Of a stretch of 36,614 nucleotides of DNA, positions 1 through 10,851 are shown piece after piece; position 1 is the first letter of the stretch; every line of letters begins with the position of its first letter. This DNA is from Chromera velia (Eukaryota; Sar; Chromeraceae): the NCBI GenBank assembly GCA_018398765.1, contig JAHBMJ010005910.1, positions 25,001 to 61,614 of the forward strand, in the 5' to 3' direction. The translations under genes were made by a program, and so were the position numbers. The notes below the pieces were generated by a model. That model did no database searches. It worked only from the letters and a program-made list of their open reading frames with translations, and was not told where the DNA came from.

Positions 1-33
1 CTGAGGCGTCAGTCTGAACACCAAACACCTCCA

Positions 34-227
34 CTGAATTCAGTCGATCAACGACGAAGTGCACGTCAGTCTGTCTGAAGCTGGACAGACTTCGGGCAGC
101 AAGGGAACAGAAAGCAGCAAAACCCCTGCAATACAGAAGAAAGCCTCTGTTATAAATATACACTTCATTGTACTTCTGAGATCTTCTGAGCTTAGTGAGC
201 TATTCAATGCTATTCATGCCAGGCTGG
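34..227 (+). repeat. Dispersed repeat, copy 1
   Basis: This stretch matches 7087-7331 in the same orientation. Shared blocks include ctgaattc at the start, cagcaagggaacagaaagca, acccctgcaatacagaag, cctctgttata, gtacttctgag and a final gctattc...ggctgg. The second copy carries extra short insertions, so the two are clearly diverged. Neither copy encodes a convincing protein. Each is followed within about 100 bases by a CpG-rich palindromic block. Together the copies bracket gene 1. It could be a short non-autonomous mobile element or a spacer repeat. Confidence 0.7.
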
Positions 228-558
228 TGCGCTTCCATGAAGGCCGAAATGAGCTTGGGGCGCCGCCGCGCGCGCGGAACCAATTTAATTTAAGAGCCCC
301 GCGCGGGCCCGCCGCGCGGGTAAAAACGTCCGACAGCCTCTAAGTGGCCTAGAATTTCTGTCACGCCACTCTTGGCTAGTCTCTTGCATTGTTCAATATT
401 AATATACCAATGAGTCGGACGAGATGCCAGGCCTCCAAGAGAACGTTGGGTTCCACTGAGTCGGCATCCGTGTTTCAAAGAAACGACCCCCGTCTGAGTC
501 GATCTCTAGCTGTGAAAGCTCTTCCTGAGTTTCATGCAGACTCCAGGAGACGGCCACC
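228..558. other. GC-rich palindromic block and probable leader of gene 1
   Basis: Bases 257-323 are made almost entirely of G and C in self-complementary blocks (gccgccgcgcgcgcgg, then ccgcgcgggcccgccgcgcgg) around a short AT stretch. The remainder up to 558 has no coherent frame. It probably holds the promoter and 5' leader of the gene starting at 559, but I see no clear TATA box. Confidence 0.4.
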
Positions 559-3500
559 ATGCAGGCTCACTGGTCGCACTGGATCTTGGAGCTCTCCAAG
601 GCAGAAAGACAGCAGGCCGGAGGCTCTCGTGGGAACATCACCTACGCGAGTGCGTTTGGGATTCTGGCAAAGCGCCAAGGTACCCTGGGCAAGTTGGGCT
701 GCGTAACGTTAAAGGATGTGGACAACTTTCCTCCGGTCGGTGCTTCCCCGTCTCCTGTCTCCGGCCGCCCCACCGTCTACATGCAGTGCAAATCCGCCTG
801 TGTTCTCCATTCCCTGCTCTTTCATGCCTTCAGGAAGCAGACATCGTCATCAGCCTACTGAACAGTGCAAGCAGGAGAGAAGATTGCCCTCCAACTTCAG
901 GCTCATAGTCGTCGGATCCTCCGATTCGGAAGCTGAGGCTCGCCTTCGTGAGTTTTGGGATGCCCCCCCTCCCGAACGTCTGGAAGGAACGAGCGGTCCG
1001 TCTATCGGATCCAGGAGGGGAGGCAACGACGGGGAAGACCGTCCAGGGCTCTCAAATGAGAAGACAGAGCCCTGGGCCAGGCTGGTGTTTAGGACAGTTC
1101 GAGATCACCTCTCTGGACTGAACGTTGAAGCAGAAGCGGCAGGGGGAGTGTCGACCAAGGGTGGCCAGGCCCCCAGAGTTGTGGCCGTCATCGCCAACAA
1201 CCAAGAGCAGGTCAGTAGCTGTTTCCCGTCAACACCTTCCTTCTTGCCAAAAAACAAGCTAGGGATGAAAACAGTTCCACTCACATTCAGATTGGTTCCT
1301 TGGCAGTTTGGATGAGACGTTCAGATGTGAGTGTGAGAATCTTTACTTTGTTCCCTGAAGTTGCCATTGCATGCCTGTTCACCGCATTGACCCTGATGCT
1401 CGTGTACACCTTCCACTGCATGAATGTGCATGCAGGTGCGGAATCTTGAACGCAACTTTTTGGTGCTCCAAAAAAATATGAAGAAGCCTCTCGATTCTCG
1501 TGTGTGCATTCTTTCCCTCACCCACAACAGCGGAAATTTCCCCGACATCCCGACTTCCTTCCAGAATCTCCAACGGGAGAGCCCCCCACACGCGATTGTC
1601 CTCGTCGGTCTTCCTTCCGATTTTGCCAAACTGGGTGTGAGGGGGGCAGATGTATGGGATGGTGGGGAGTCACATGGGCCTGGGTTTAGCCACGTTGAGA
1701 TGCTGGGTCAGACCGTCGTTCGCCGGTTGATCAAGGCTGAGTGGGAGAAGCGCAAATCCCTTTCTCACAGCGCTCTGCCTCCTAAGAAAGGCGAGGAGGT
1801 TCCCCCCGTGATCAGAATTCTGAACCAGGAGAGGGAGGGGGCCTACCGTCTCTGTGACGGAAGTTCCCAAACAGACCCTTCTGATGATGGCTCATGCCGA
1901 GGACGAGAGTTTCGCTGAACAGCTTCACTCCCTCACGAACAGAAGCTCTGATGTGAAGCTAGCCAACTTGCACCGCCACAGTTCCCCCTCCCTCCTCAAC
2001 TACGATCTCCGCAATTGGAGACTCTGTTTCCTTTGGCAGACTCCAGCTGAACAGGCCCTGTTCCCTCCTCAGGAACTGAACCGCCACACCCACAGAGTCC
2101 CTTCCTGTGTGGACTTGAATGAGGACAGACAGGGGCAGGAGGATCTCAGACAGGTGGACGCTCACCTGCACGAACTTGGTTTGTTGGAGACACGCCGAGA
2201 CAGCAGGGTGACCCTCTCAGGCAAGGGAAGGTTTTGTGCCGACCTGGTAAACAAACTTGCAGTCGAGCGTGCTGCGTTTCTCTTTGACCTTGAGGTCCTC
2301 TCTCTCAAGCTTGCCTTCGAGAGGTCCGGAGGGAATTGGCCGTCTCGGCAGCCCGATGTCCTGGGTGGGGCTGCGGGGGTGTGGGAGAGAATCGTTCTAG
2401 GGTTAGTTGCGGTTGAGGAACACCGGCGATCATCCGAACTTTTCGATGGAGAGTCATCGAAGGAGTGCCCTTTCCTTGTCTCCCTCCACCATGGGGTAGT
2501 CCTGCCAAGGGAAGGGAGGAGGAAAAGGCTAAAGAGAAATTCAATGCATTCAACGTCCTCAGGCTCTCTGACGTTGAAGCACTGGCCACACACGTGCATG
2601 GGAGACTGCAGGGTCAGTCTCCGAGAAGGCTGGAAGGATCAAGTGATCGATCGACGCTTGGGGGTTTGATCGAACTAGCTGGGAGTGCACGCTAGATCGA
2701 GGGATTCTGGGAGTGCGTGATCGATCAAGTATCCTTTCCTGTTTTTTGCTTCTTTCTTTCAATACTCTGCTCTTCTCTTTCCTTTGTCTCGGTAAAGTTT
2801 CTTTCCTCCTTCTCTTCCTCAATTTGGTTGTTCCATGCCCCCTTTCACCGATCCAATTTCCGTCCTTGTTCTCGACCCCCTTCTGTGCTGTCTTTTGCAG
2901 GTGGTCGAGCGGGTGAATCCATCTCTGCGTCAGGTCCCCGACCTCAAACAGTCTCTGAACAGACTCTACCTGGAAGCCTTCGGGGCTAGCGGGGTGTTGA
3001 TGAGGTGGGAGGGCGTGGAGGCGAGACTGGAGCAGTTGCGGACCCTCGTGAGTTTTGTGAGTGAGTTTGTGAGTAAGCAAAACGGATTCATGAAGACCCT
3101 GGTTGAGGCGACTGGGTGGAACGACATGAGGACTCTTGCACACTTCCTTCTTCGGAACTTCCCGGTGAGTCAAGGAGAGAGAAAGGAAAAAAACTTTCAT
3201 TTATTTAGGATGGACTTCAAAAGTGCTATGAGTGGGGAGAATGAGGAGCGAGTTCAACTCAGTGGATGCCCTCCTGAGGCAATTTGGCCAAGCATGTGTG
3301 AGGTTCCTGTTCTGCATATCTTCCCCTCTCCATCCCTTCCTTCCTTTTTTCCTTCCTTCCTTCTTTCCTTCCTTGCTTTGTTTGTTCGTTCGTTCGTTCC
3401 AACTTTTCAGCACAAGTCAGAGCAAGTGGTGGGCTGCATGTGGCTGCATGAATTATGTTGGGGTACGGTGACGGTCTTCCCGAGTCATTGTGCCCCTTCC

Positions 3501-6090
3501 TGAATTGAATGCATCGTGCAGCACCGCATTCTGAGGGCCCAGGGGGGACACGAGCGAGTGCCCGCCTCCGACGCCACGTATGTCGTCGCAAAGGGAGGGA
3601 CATTGGTGAGCATTGTGAGAGACAGTGCGCTGAAGGTCCATGGTCGTGCGCTGGGTAGAGCGGCAGACGTTGTTGTGATTGCGTTCTCTCTCCACTTGCA
3701 CCAGATGAAGGAAGAGGTCAGCCTGCGTGGGGGGCAGTTCCTCCATCATGCATGCTCTGCTACCCTGGTCTGCTACCTCTGCCCTTCTTCTGCCCATTTT
3801 GTGTATGTGTGTGCTGCAGCGTTTCATTCATCCGTTCCGTCCAGTTCCTCTTCCCCGCTTCCCTTTTCTTTCTTCTTCTCTGATTCTTCTTTGCGCCGTT
3901 ATCAGTGTCCCCAATCAATTTTTCTGCTCAATTTTTGTTCCTTGTATGCTTGTTTCCTCCGGCGTCTTTGTTTCCGGCTCCTGCCTCTCAGAGACCTCCT
4001 TCAGTCCGGTGGCTCGATCGCTCTTCTACATTTTCGAGCTGCTGTTTTTTCGTGTGCGGCTGTGCCTATGCGGATGTGCGTGTACATGGCAGTTTGCCCT
4101 TTTTGCGTTGCTGTTTGCAATGTCCATGTTTCCTTGTTTATCGCTCAGAGAGAGCCCATTGATACATTTCAAAATACGTACTTGCATGCAGGCGAAGGCG
4201 AGCTTCGTTGTTGCCTTCCCCCGCTCCGTCCTTGGGGACCAGATTCCTCGAGAGCTCCAGGGCCCCCCTCCAGGTGACCCCGACACCCATTGGATGGAGG
4301 ACCTGAGTGGGGTCCCTGGAGTGAAGATGGTCTTCCGCGTGCAGCGTCGCGTCCCGTCGGGAAAAGAGTCAGACGCAAGCACCCTGCACGCACTTCGCAG
4401 GATGCTGTCGGAGTATGGTAGCTGCAGGATGGGGGAGACGCCGGAGTGTGACGCTCAGGGTCCCTTCCTGACCGTCCCCGCCCCGTCAGTCAGGGCAATG
4501 GCCTCATGGAGGGTGCCCCCTAAATGGCACCACCGTGAAGTGCTGAACGCTTCAGTGGATGGGAAAGCGCCTCCGACCATGGTGCTCGGGGCTTTTCTGA
4601 GCAGAAATTGTCACAACAATCAGGGCATCATTCTCTGCAGCGTCAAGTACCCGTCGTTCAGCTTGACCAGAGATCATGAGATGTTTGGGGTGGGAAAGAT
4701 GCTAAGTACAGCCTGTAACCACGAGGCAGAAGACTCAAAAGACCCGAAAAGTTTCTGGGTCTCCAGTTGTGCCCTCACAGCTGCGATTGACTGCAGACTT
4801 CTCCGAAAGATTCGCCCGGCGAAGTCCTTCTCTTCCCCTTCGTTTGATCTCCCAGATGAAGAGGGGAGGTCCGCCTCGCTCCTGCTGGCAGAGTTGAGGG
4901 AGGAGGCGGCATCCCGAACAAGGAAGGAAATCGAGAGCGCTCTGGTAAGCAGAGGAGTTGGCAATGCCTGCTGTGAGCAGTTCTTCAGTGCTCGACCTCT
5001 CAGACTTTTTTTTTAGAGCAGAGCAGACAGCAAATTTTCTGCCGGAAACAATTGTGTAGGTTTGCTTGATCGAAATCCTTCCATTTCCTTGTTGGACATG
5101 CACTCGTTTCTCTTGTGCGTCCTGTGTTTTTTTCGCACACGCATTTTTCTTTCTTGAACCAGGCTGCCTGATCCCCTCGCAGTGTGCGACCGCTCTCTGT
5201 ACCCCAATCCATTTGACAATCTGGTGCTCTATGCAGGCGGAACGATCGATCGATCCGCCACCAACAAGACAGCTAGTAGCTCTCTCTGTTGCAACCAATG
5301 TTACAAGATGCATTTAGTCACGAAACACTAAGCAGACCTGGGCGCTTTGCTTCGACTGCAGGCAAAATGCTCGACAAGTGGCACATGCCCAGAGTTTGAT
5401 GACGGCGGTCGTCTTCGCTTTCTGTCTCGTCTCGGACAGGGCCGCATCGAGGATGTCCTGCAGCAGGCGTTTGAGAGGCAGGCGCGGAGGGAGACTGTGC
5501 TGCCCTCTTTTGTCCGCACTCGCGTGAATGATCCGACAGAGCATCAGGTGGGAAGGGCGGGAGGGTGGAGTTGGGGATCCTCCCTCAAGGGCCTCGGGTT
5601 GAGTTTGGACTACAGACAGGCCGGTTCCTCGAAAGTGTTTGTGCTGAGGAACCCGGGAAGGGGAAAGGGAGACTTGCCAGTGGATATGCAGGTGGAGGTT
5701 TACGTCTACAGTTCCCTCCTGCCTGCTGAAACAGAGGCCCTCTCGAAGGTGTACATGGCAGGTGAGGTGAACAACGAGAACGGTCGCGTCTTCGTTGACA
5801 GAGAGACGCAGAGTCTTGTCATCACGAGGCTGCTGGCAGTCAATGGGGGTCGCGAGGAGAGCGAATTGTGGGACGAGTCGGTGGAAGGGCTGCGGAAGGT
5901 GTTGAGGGAAGGCTGCAGTGGGGTGGTGCGACGGCAGTCAGACGGATACGCCTGTCTTGGCACAGAGAAGTGCAAAGCGATCCAGAGGTTTTACCTCCAT
6001 CCTCTCGAGACCTGCATCTTCAAACAGCAAAGCAGAGAGTGTCAGAGATTGGGGGATCCTCCGTGTTGGATCTGTGGGGGGCAGCTTTGA
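559..6090 (+). CDS. Gene 1: large multi-exon protein of unknown function
   Basis: The start at 559 sits in a strong context (gccaccATGc). Supported exons are 559-735, about 854-1210, 1436-2612, 2901-3164, 3522-3716, 4192-4944 and 5362-6090 (stop TGA). Introns use donors gtcggt, gtcagt, gtgagt and gtaagc, with acceptors mostly tgcag; the later junctions are all phase 0. The 3522-3716 exon could instead be 3522-3605 plus 3705-3716. The product would be roughly 1200 residues. I recognise no family: PPNFRLIVVG-like and LGLLETRRDSRVTLSGKGRF segments look like AAA+ or winged-helix pieces, but this is not enough for a name. Within the third exon the best frame changes near 1836-1855 (next to a G run) and again near 2450-2530, with no acceptable intron at either. 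These may be sequence errors or real damage, so the exon 3 boundaries and the gene's integrity are uncertain. Confidence 0.55.
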
Positions 6091-6600
6091 TGGCATGCAG
6101 GTGACCGCATGAACACGTGCTGAATTGTCAGCCTCTCTCTCTCTCTCTCTCTCTTTTTTNCTCTGGGGGAGGCACATGCAAGAACGTCGGGAGGAAAAAT
6201 TGGAACCAAAAGGTGGACGCAGTCCATATGAGTGGAAACCCAGTGACTGTCAGTTTTGGGAGTCGCGTTTATTTTTTGCACACATGGTGTGAGGGTGCAT
6301 GAGAACGGAAAATAAATTGAGTGCGTGGTGATTCTGACAGCGAAATGGGAATGCAACGCCATTTATGTACCCTGCATACCCTGCTGCACCTCTCTCCTCT
6401 CGTTTTTCTGCTCTCCTCTGCAGGTTCTCTCTTCTGTTGGTTGTGTGGGTCTTGTTGCTGCTTCATTTTTGATTGAGTTCCGTCTTTCTTTCCCAAAGTG
6501 TTTTCTTCGCTTTTTCCTTTTCTTCTCGACTCCTTGTTTCTCCCCTTAACTTGACCTTCAATGTCTGGAGTAAGGAAAGTGTCTGTTGCGAAGCGCACAT
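6091..6600. other. 3' flank of gene 1 with CT microsatellite and possible poly(A) signal
   Basis: A (CT)n run at about 6131-6155 ends in a T run containing the window's only ambiguous base (n at about 6160), so the repeat length is probably unreliable. AATAAA at 6311-6316, about 220 bases after the stop of gene 1, is a possible polyadenylation signal. Nothing else in this stretch reads as coding. Confidence 0.35.
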
Positions 6601-7086
6601 ACGTCTTCTGTTCGAAAATGTCTCTTGACAGTGTCTCGATAGTAGATTAAGAAATGCATATTACTGTGACTGCCTGAATGTCTCAATCGTGATTTTGGGA
6701 GATGATCAAGGGTAATCAAGGGCGTTTTCGGAAGCCGGACGTGTCAGTGAACGATGGATCGAGTGTTGAAGGAAGAGAACGAAAGAATGAACAAAGACAA
6801 ACACCTAAACGAAATCAAAAAGCAAAACAACGAGCGAGTTATTCTTTATAATCTCAACTTAGTCTCTTAAAGTTTGGAATCTTTCGATGATATTGTCGAA
6901 CTCTAAAGTCATTTCACTTATATATATGCATTTACTTGCTATTAACAAGTCTACTAGGAAGCTAGCTAACAAGTTACTTACTTATATAGAATATATTTCA
7001 TTATGTAAAGAAATGTTTAGGCTAGTTTAGGCGGAAAGAAATGTTTAGACAGTTAGTCTGGACCTAGGTCTGAACATCAACTTGTG
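6601..7086. other. Intergenic spacer, AT-rich from about 6830
   Basis: There is no supported gene. Composition drops sharply to AT-rich after about 6830, the same character as the spacers at 13.3, 24.4, 30 and 35.6 kb. It leads directly into the second copy of the dispersed repeat. Confidence 0.5.
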
Positions 7087-7331
7087 CTGAATTCTGTCTA
7101 ATTCTGTCAAAGATAGTCAATAATGAAGTGTCAGCAAGTGTCAGTGTGTGTGAAGCTATGCAGATTTTGGACAGCAAGGGAACAGAAAGCATCAGAAAGC
7201 TATAAATTTTAGCATAAAATCCTACAAAACCCCTGCAATACAGAAGACAAAAAAACCTCTGTTATATATACTTCAATGTACTTCTGAGTACTTCTGAGAT
7301 CGTCTAAGCTTACTGTGCTATTCGTGGCTGG
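7087..7331 (+). repeat. Dispersed repeat, copy 2
   Basis: This is the same element as at 34-227, in the same orientation, longer through small insertions (for example an extra tataaattttagcataaaa stretch). A CpG-rich block with an alternating CG run lies about 110 bases further on (7415-7460), as it does after copy 1. Confidence 0.7.
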
Positions 7332-8101
7332 TTTATGAAGATGCATAGAGGAGCTGAACGTCGTCGGAATCGGTTGGATCTGAGATTCTGTATATGCAGC
7401 CGCATTGCAGCAGCGCCGGGTCGCGGGCCGCTGGCTCACGCGCGCGCGCGCGCGCATGTACATGTGTATATTGAGCTCACCGCCAGGCCTAGGCGCCGGC
7501 ATAGGTTTGTGTCCTAGAAGCGTACACCAGAGGGTCAGAAACCTAGGCACCAACCAAAACCACCTGACATGGAGGCCGGGTCGTCCAGACGGAACCTCGA
7601 TCGATTGCTAATTGACTAACGCCAGGCCTAGAGAGGCAAGCGCATTCAAGCAAGGAAAGCGAAGACCCGGAAGAACTGAGGCCGGACATGATACTGAAAG
7701 GCAACGCTCTTCTGTTACCAAAAGAAACCCAGAGAAGAAAAATCCCATCCAGAGACACGACGGGTCGCGCATGCACACTTCAGAAGGAAACTCACGAAAA
7801 GCGCAACATAAAAGAAACCACAAGAAAAAACATGGATGCAACATAGGCAGAGCGCAAGCGAGAGCGGTGCCAGAAAGATCCTGAAGTCAGGGCCGGCCAA
7901 AGCACACCACTCCGCGGCGCATCACGCACCACACACATACTTGCTTTGACAAAAAACAGTTAAAACAATTTATATACATAAACAATACTCCCAAAGGCAA
8001 CTTGGATCCACTTTACGGAGTGCATGCAAGCACGCAGACAACAAAACTAACACAGCCAAAAAACGAGAGACATATAATCATCACAGTCTGATTGACTCCC
8101 T
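7332..8101. other. No convincing gene; flank of the retroelement
   Basis: Short frames exist on both strands but none has natural protein character or splice support. The stretch includes the (CG)n run near 7438-7455. Bases 7900-8101 lie beyond the 3' end of the minus-strand retroelement frame and may contain its 3' untranslated region. I see no poly(A) tail or target duplication that would fix its end. Confidence 0.4.
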
Positions 8102-10615
8102 TCACGCAGCCAACTCAGGGTCCTCCTGCACAAAGCGGTCTCTCTCGTGAGACAGCTGCATAGAAAACTTCCAACCGAGAAGAGAGACTGGCTGGAACAG
8201 CCCCCTCTGACTCCTGCCATGGAATGTAGAGGTCAGAACATTGATCGCCACATATCTCTGCAGCGTGCAACTGAGGATTTTCTAGTAACGATCAGTCAAC
8301 CGAGCCTGTACAGCCATCAGCTCACCCTCTGTCGAAAACCCCGCCTTCGAACTAGCCACACTGACCAGCTCTTTGACGAAAGAGACAGTCTCCCTGTCCG
8401 GACATCCAAAGGTCTCGAAGACTAATGGGACAAACCGTAATCCCACAGCACGTGCTGCTACTGCATACTTCCGCACTTTTTCCTCGCTCTTCGTCTTTGC
8501 TGCTGCCCCTGCTGTTTTAGACCTTGTACGCAGGCGGGAAGCATCGGAAGAAATCGGAAAAGTTACAGAAACGTCCGCAAGGAGGGTGTCTCCATTCGAT
8601 AGAGAGGCGAAAAGGTCCACTCGCTTGTTGCACTCCTCAGTGAGTCTTGAGTCCGTCGCCACCCCCAAGTGCCCAAAAGTCGTCTCCTCAAGCACATGAG
8701 TATGTCGGAGACCCCTCAGGATCTGGGTAAACGCACCTTTCACCTGCTCATACCGCCAGTACACTCCCCCCCCATAATGATTCGGGCATTTCTGTGCGTG
8801 GTGGCCCCGAGGGTCGAGCGGTGACCCACATACACACACACCTGCCCTTCGCATCTCGGGGATTGGGAGGCCCAAACGGATGCGGAGTGCGACCCTGTAC
8901 ACCGCCGGAGGGAAGCGCAACCAACCTAATGACGGGATGGCGCTGAGGCACGCGGAGGCTCCATTGCCAGAGCATAAACGGAGATGGACACGCTCAGACA
9001 GCCCTACCTTAGAGAAGAGGAAGACCCTGCGCGATCGATGAAGTACGTCCGTTATCTTTTGCTACTCTTAGGTATGAGGGGCTTTCCACCAGCGTCCTGA
9101 CTGAGCGTCCCATCCTTGGCGCAGAGGATGGTAGGCCTTCAGCTTCACGGACTCCGTCGCGCTCTCTGCTCTCTCATATTCCCTCTTCGACGCCTGCAGC
9201 CAGGGGAGTGCAAAAAAGGCATCTCTGTCTGAGGACTGACTGGGGCCCAAGAAGGACTGGTTGGTGAGACGTTCTATCACCGTCGACAGGGTCACCCTAC
9301 AGCTGCCTAGCAGACCTACCGTTACAGTCGCTCGAAAGTAGGTAAAACCTAGTCCACCCTGGTACTGCGGTAAGTACGCCTGATTACGCACCTCCCCGTG
9401 CGCCCATTCCTGCTCTGTCATGCCCATGATACGCGCCCACGATTCGCCTAGCTCTCTGTCCGCCTGAGACCATTCGCCTAGCGTAATGACGTCCCCCATA
9501 ATCCTTGTCAGATAAATCAGCCTCGGCAAAACACAGAAACAGAAAAGGAGGCAGGCTCCTTGGGGGTTGCCGTACTCTTCCACTGCCTGGCTCAACTTCT
9601 GCGCCTCTTTCAGCTTTTTATCAAAGTGTGCACTCTGATACTCTGTAGTCCCACTGGCCGCCCCGCAGAGTCGGAAACCTGCAAGGGATGGGGTGATTCC
9701 AGGCGGTGATGGGTATGTGCTCGGACATTTTTTGAGCCCTTACCATGAAGGTGAGTGGACCGAGCTCTTGTCAGGTCGCAGGGTTAACCCGAAACTCTGT
9801 AACCTGGCTGCGTTCACCCTCCATGCATGTAAGATGCTGTCATCGTGTCCATCTGTGGGGATCTGCTGGAAAGGACGGAGGGGGAAAACTATAGATACGT
9901 CGTCCATGAAAGCGCTAACGAAACACCCCCTTCCCCCGTGCTTTGCCTGCAAATCCCCCAGCAACCCGTCTAGGGAAGGCTTTAGCCCCATGCAGAAGAG
10001 AAGGGGACCCGCCACATCCCCCTGTTGTACCCCCTCTTCGTATGTGATCCTCCGGAGGAGCCCTAACCGGTCTCTGAAGACTAAGTCTGAAGGAGTTCCA
10101 TACCACAAAGCAAAGAAAGAGTACAACTGGGGGAAATGAGTATGAACCTGGTCCATAATTACCTGCTGGTTATATGCATTGAAGGCGTTCAATGCGTCTA
10201 AGTTCAGCACAGCTGACGAGGGGGACCACTGCAAGCACGTCTGCACACAACGGAACAATTTTTCTGTGCCTGCCCTTGTGCGCACTGTAAACTGCAAGGG
10301 GGCTAGGTGCTGCTCGAACTGTATGCCAAACTCCAGTAGGATTGTCCTCGTCACCCACCGACGAAGGACGTCCCCTACCACAATGGGTCTCACCTCTGTC
10401 CCTCTGGCATTCTTATTCAAGGCGAAGCACCTACCCCCCGCGAGCAGTGAGATGAAACCCACTGGGGCGTCTCCTCTTGCAAGACATGTGGCAATACGAA
10501 GGATGCGCGCCTGTGCTGAGCCGTCTCTGGGGAGAAAGTAGCTCAAGTGTTCGTAACGCCATCCCGTGACCCCCTGTGCTGATCCCTTTGGCGCAGACCT
10601 GATCGCTTCGCGCAT
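8102..10615 (-). pseudogene. Reverse transcriptase / RLE polyprotein with in-frame UAA and UAG
   Basis: One frame of 838 codons runs from 10615 down to TGA at 8104-8102. It is broken only by TAA at 9742-9740, TAA at 9070-9068, TAG at 9064-9062 and TAG at 8284-8282, with no frameshift and no internal TGA. RT motifs counted from 10615 are RPIVVGD (76-82), palm motif A LNLDALNAF (137-145), motif B GVQQGDVAGP (195-204), catalytic FMDD (236-239) and a following LRPDKSS. Further on come a knuckle CVCG...DPRGHHAQKC and a nuclease core in which RVD is followed 14 residues later by DVSV. Conserved-looking sequence continues across each interruption, for example GFRLCGAASGT after the first and LSCTLQR after the last. 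Either it is a young dead copy or the UAR codons are read through. It would copy its own RNA at a nicked chromosomal target. Confidence 0.75.
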
Positions 10616-10660
10616 GTACGTGGCCGCGGCCCGGCGGGGTGCCTCCGGGCAGGGAGAAAA
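8102..10660 (-). mobile_element. Non-LTR retrotransposon with restriction-like endonuclease, 5' truncated
   Basis: Read on the minus strand, the element runs reverse transcriptase, thumb region, CxC/H/C zinc knuckle, then PD-(D/E)xK-type endonuclease. This order is known from early-branching, R2/NeSL-like LINEs that cut specific targets with a C-terminal nuclease. The frame is lost upstream at an A-tract on the plus strand (about 10656-10666), just before the palm-proximal part of the RT, so the N-terminus is missing. No flanking target duplication was identified, so both ends are approximate. Confidence 0.75.
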
Positions 10661-10808
10661 AAAAAAACATTATATTAATATATTCACGGCATTTCACGGC
10701 AAAAGTTCAGGGATTTTCGCCACCGCGTACTGTCAGAACAAGCTTTGATCCCTGCATGAACGTCCGAAGGCCCTTTCGATCAGTTAGCTTTCGCTCACGG
10801 CTTTCCAC

Positions 10809-10817
10809 TATATAAAT
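10809..10817 (+). promoter_or_regulatory. Possible TATA box of gene 2
   Basis: The sequence tatataaat lies 35 bases upstream of the ATG at 10852. If it is a true TATA box the leader would be very short. This is the only TATA-like motif placed so close to a gene start in the window. Confidence 0.3.
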
Positions 10818-10851
10818 TGAAAGCGTCGCCTCCAAGCTTCGTGTGTGCGCG

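Noticed and set aside
59-343. 94-codon frame over the first dispersed repeat
   Set aside because: It crosses a repeat and a GC palindrome, is not preserved in the second copy, and has no protein character.
9678-9742. A 65-base GTAAGG...TTGCAG intron removing the first stop of the retroelement
   Set aside because: On the minus strand the sites look good, but splicing them shifts the frame away from the conserved GFRLCGAASGT segment. Straight read-through keeps it.
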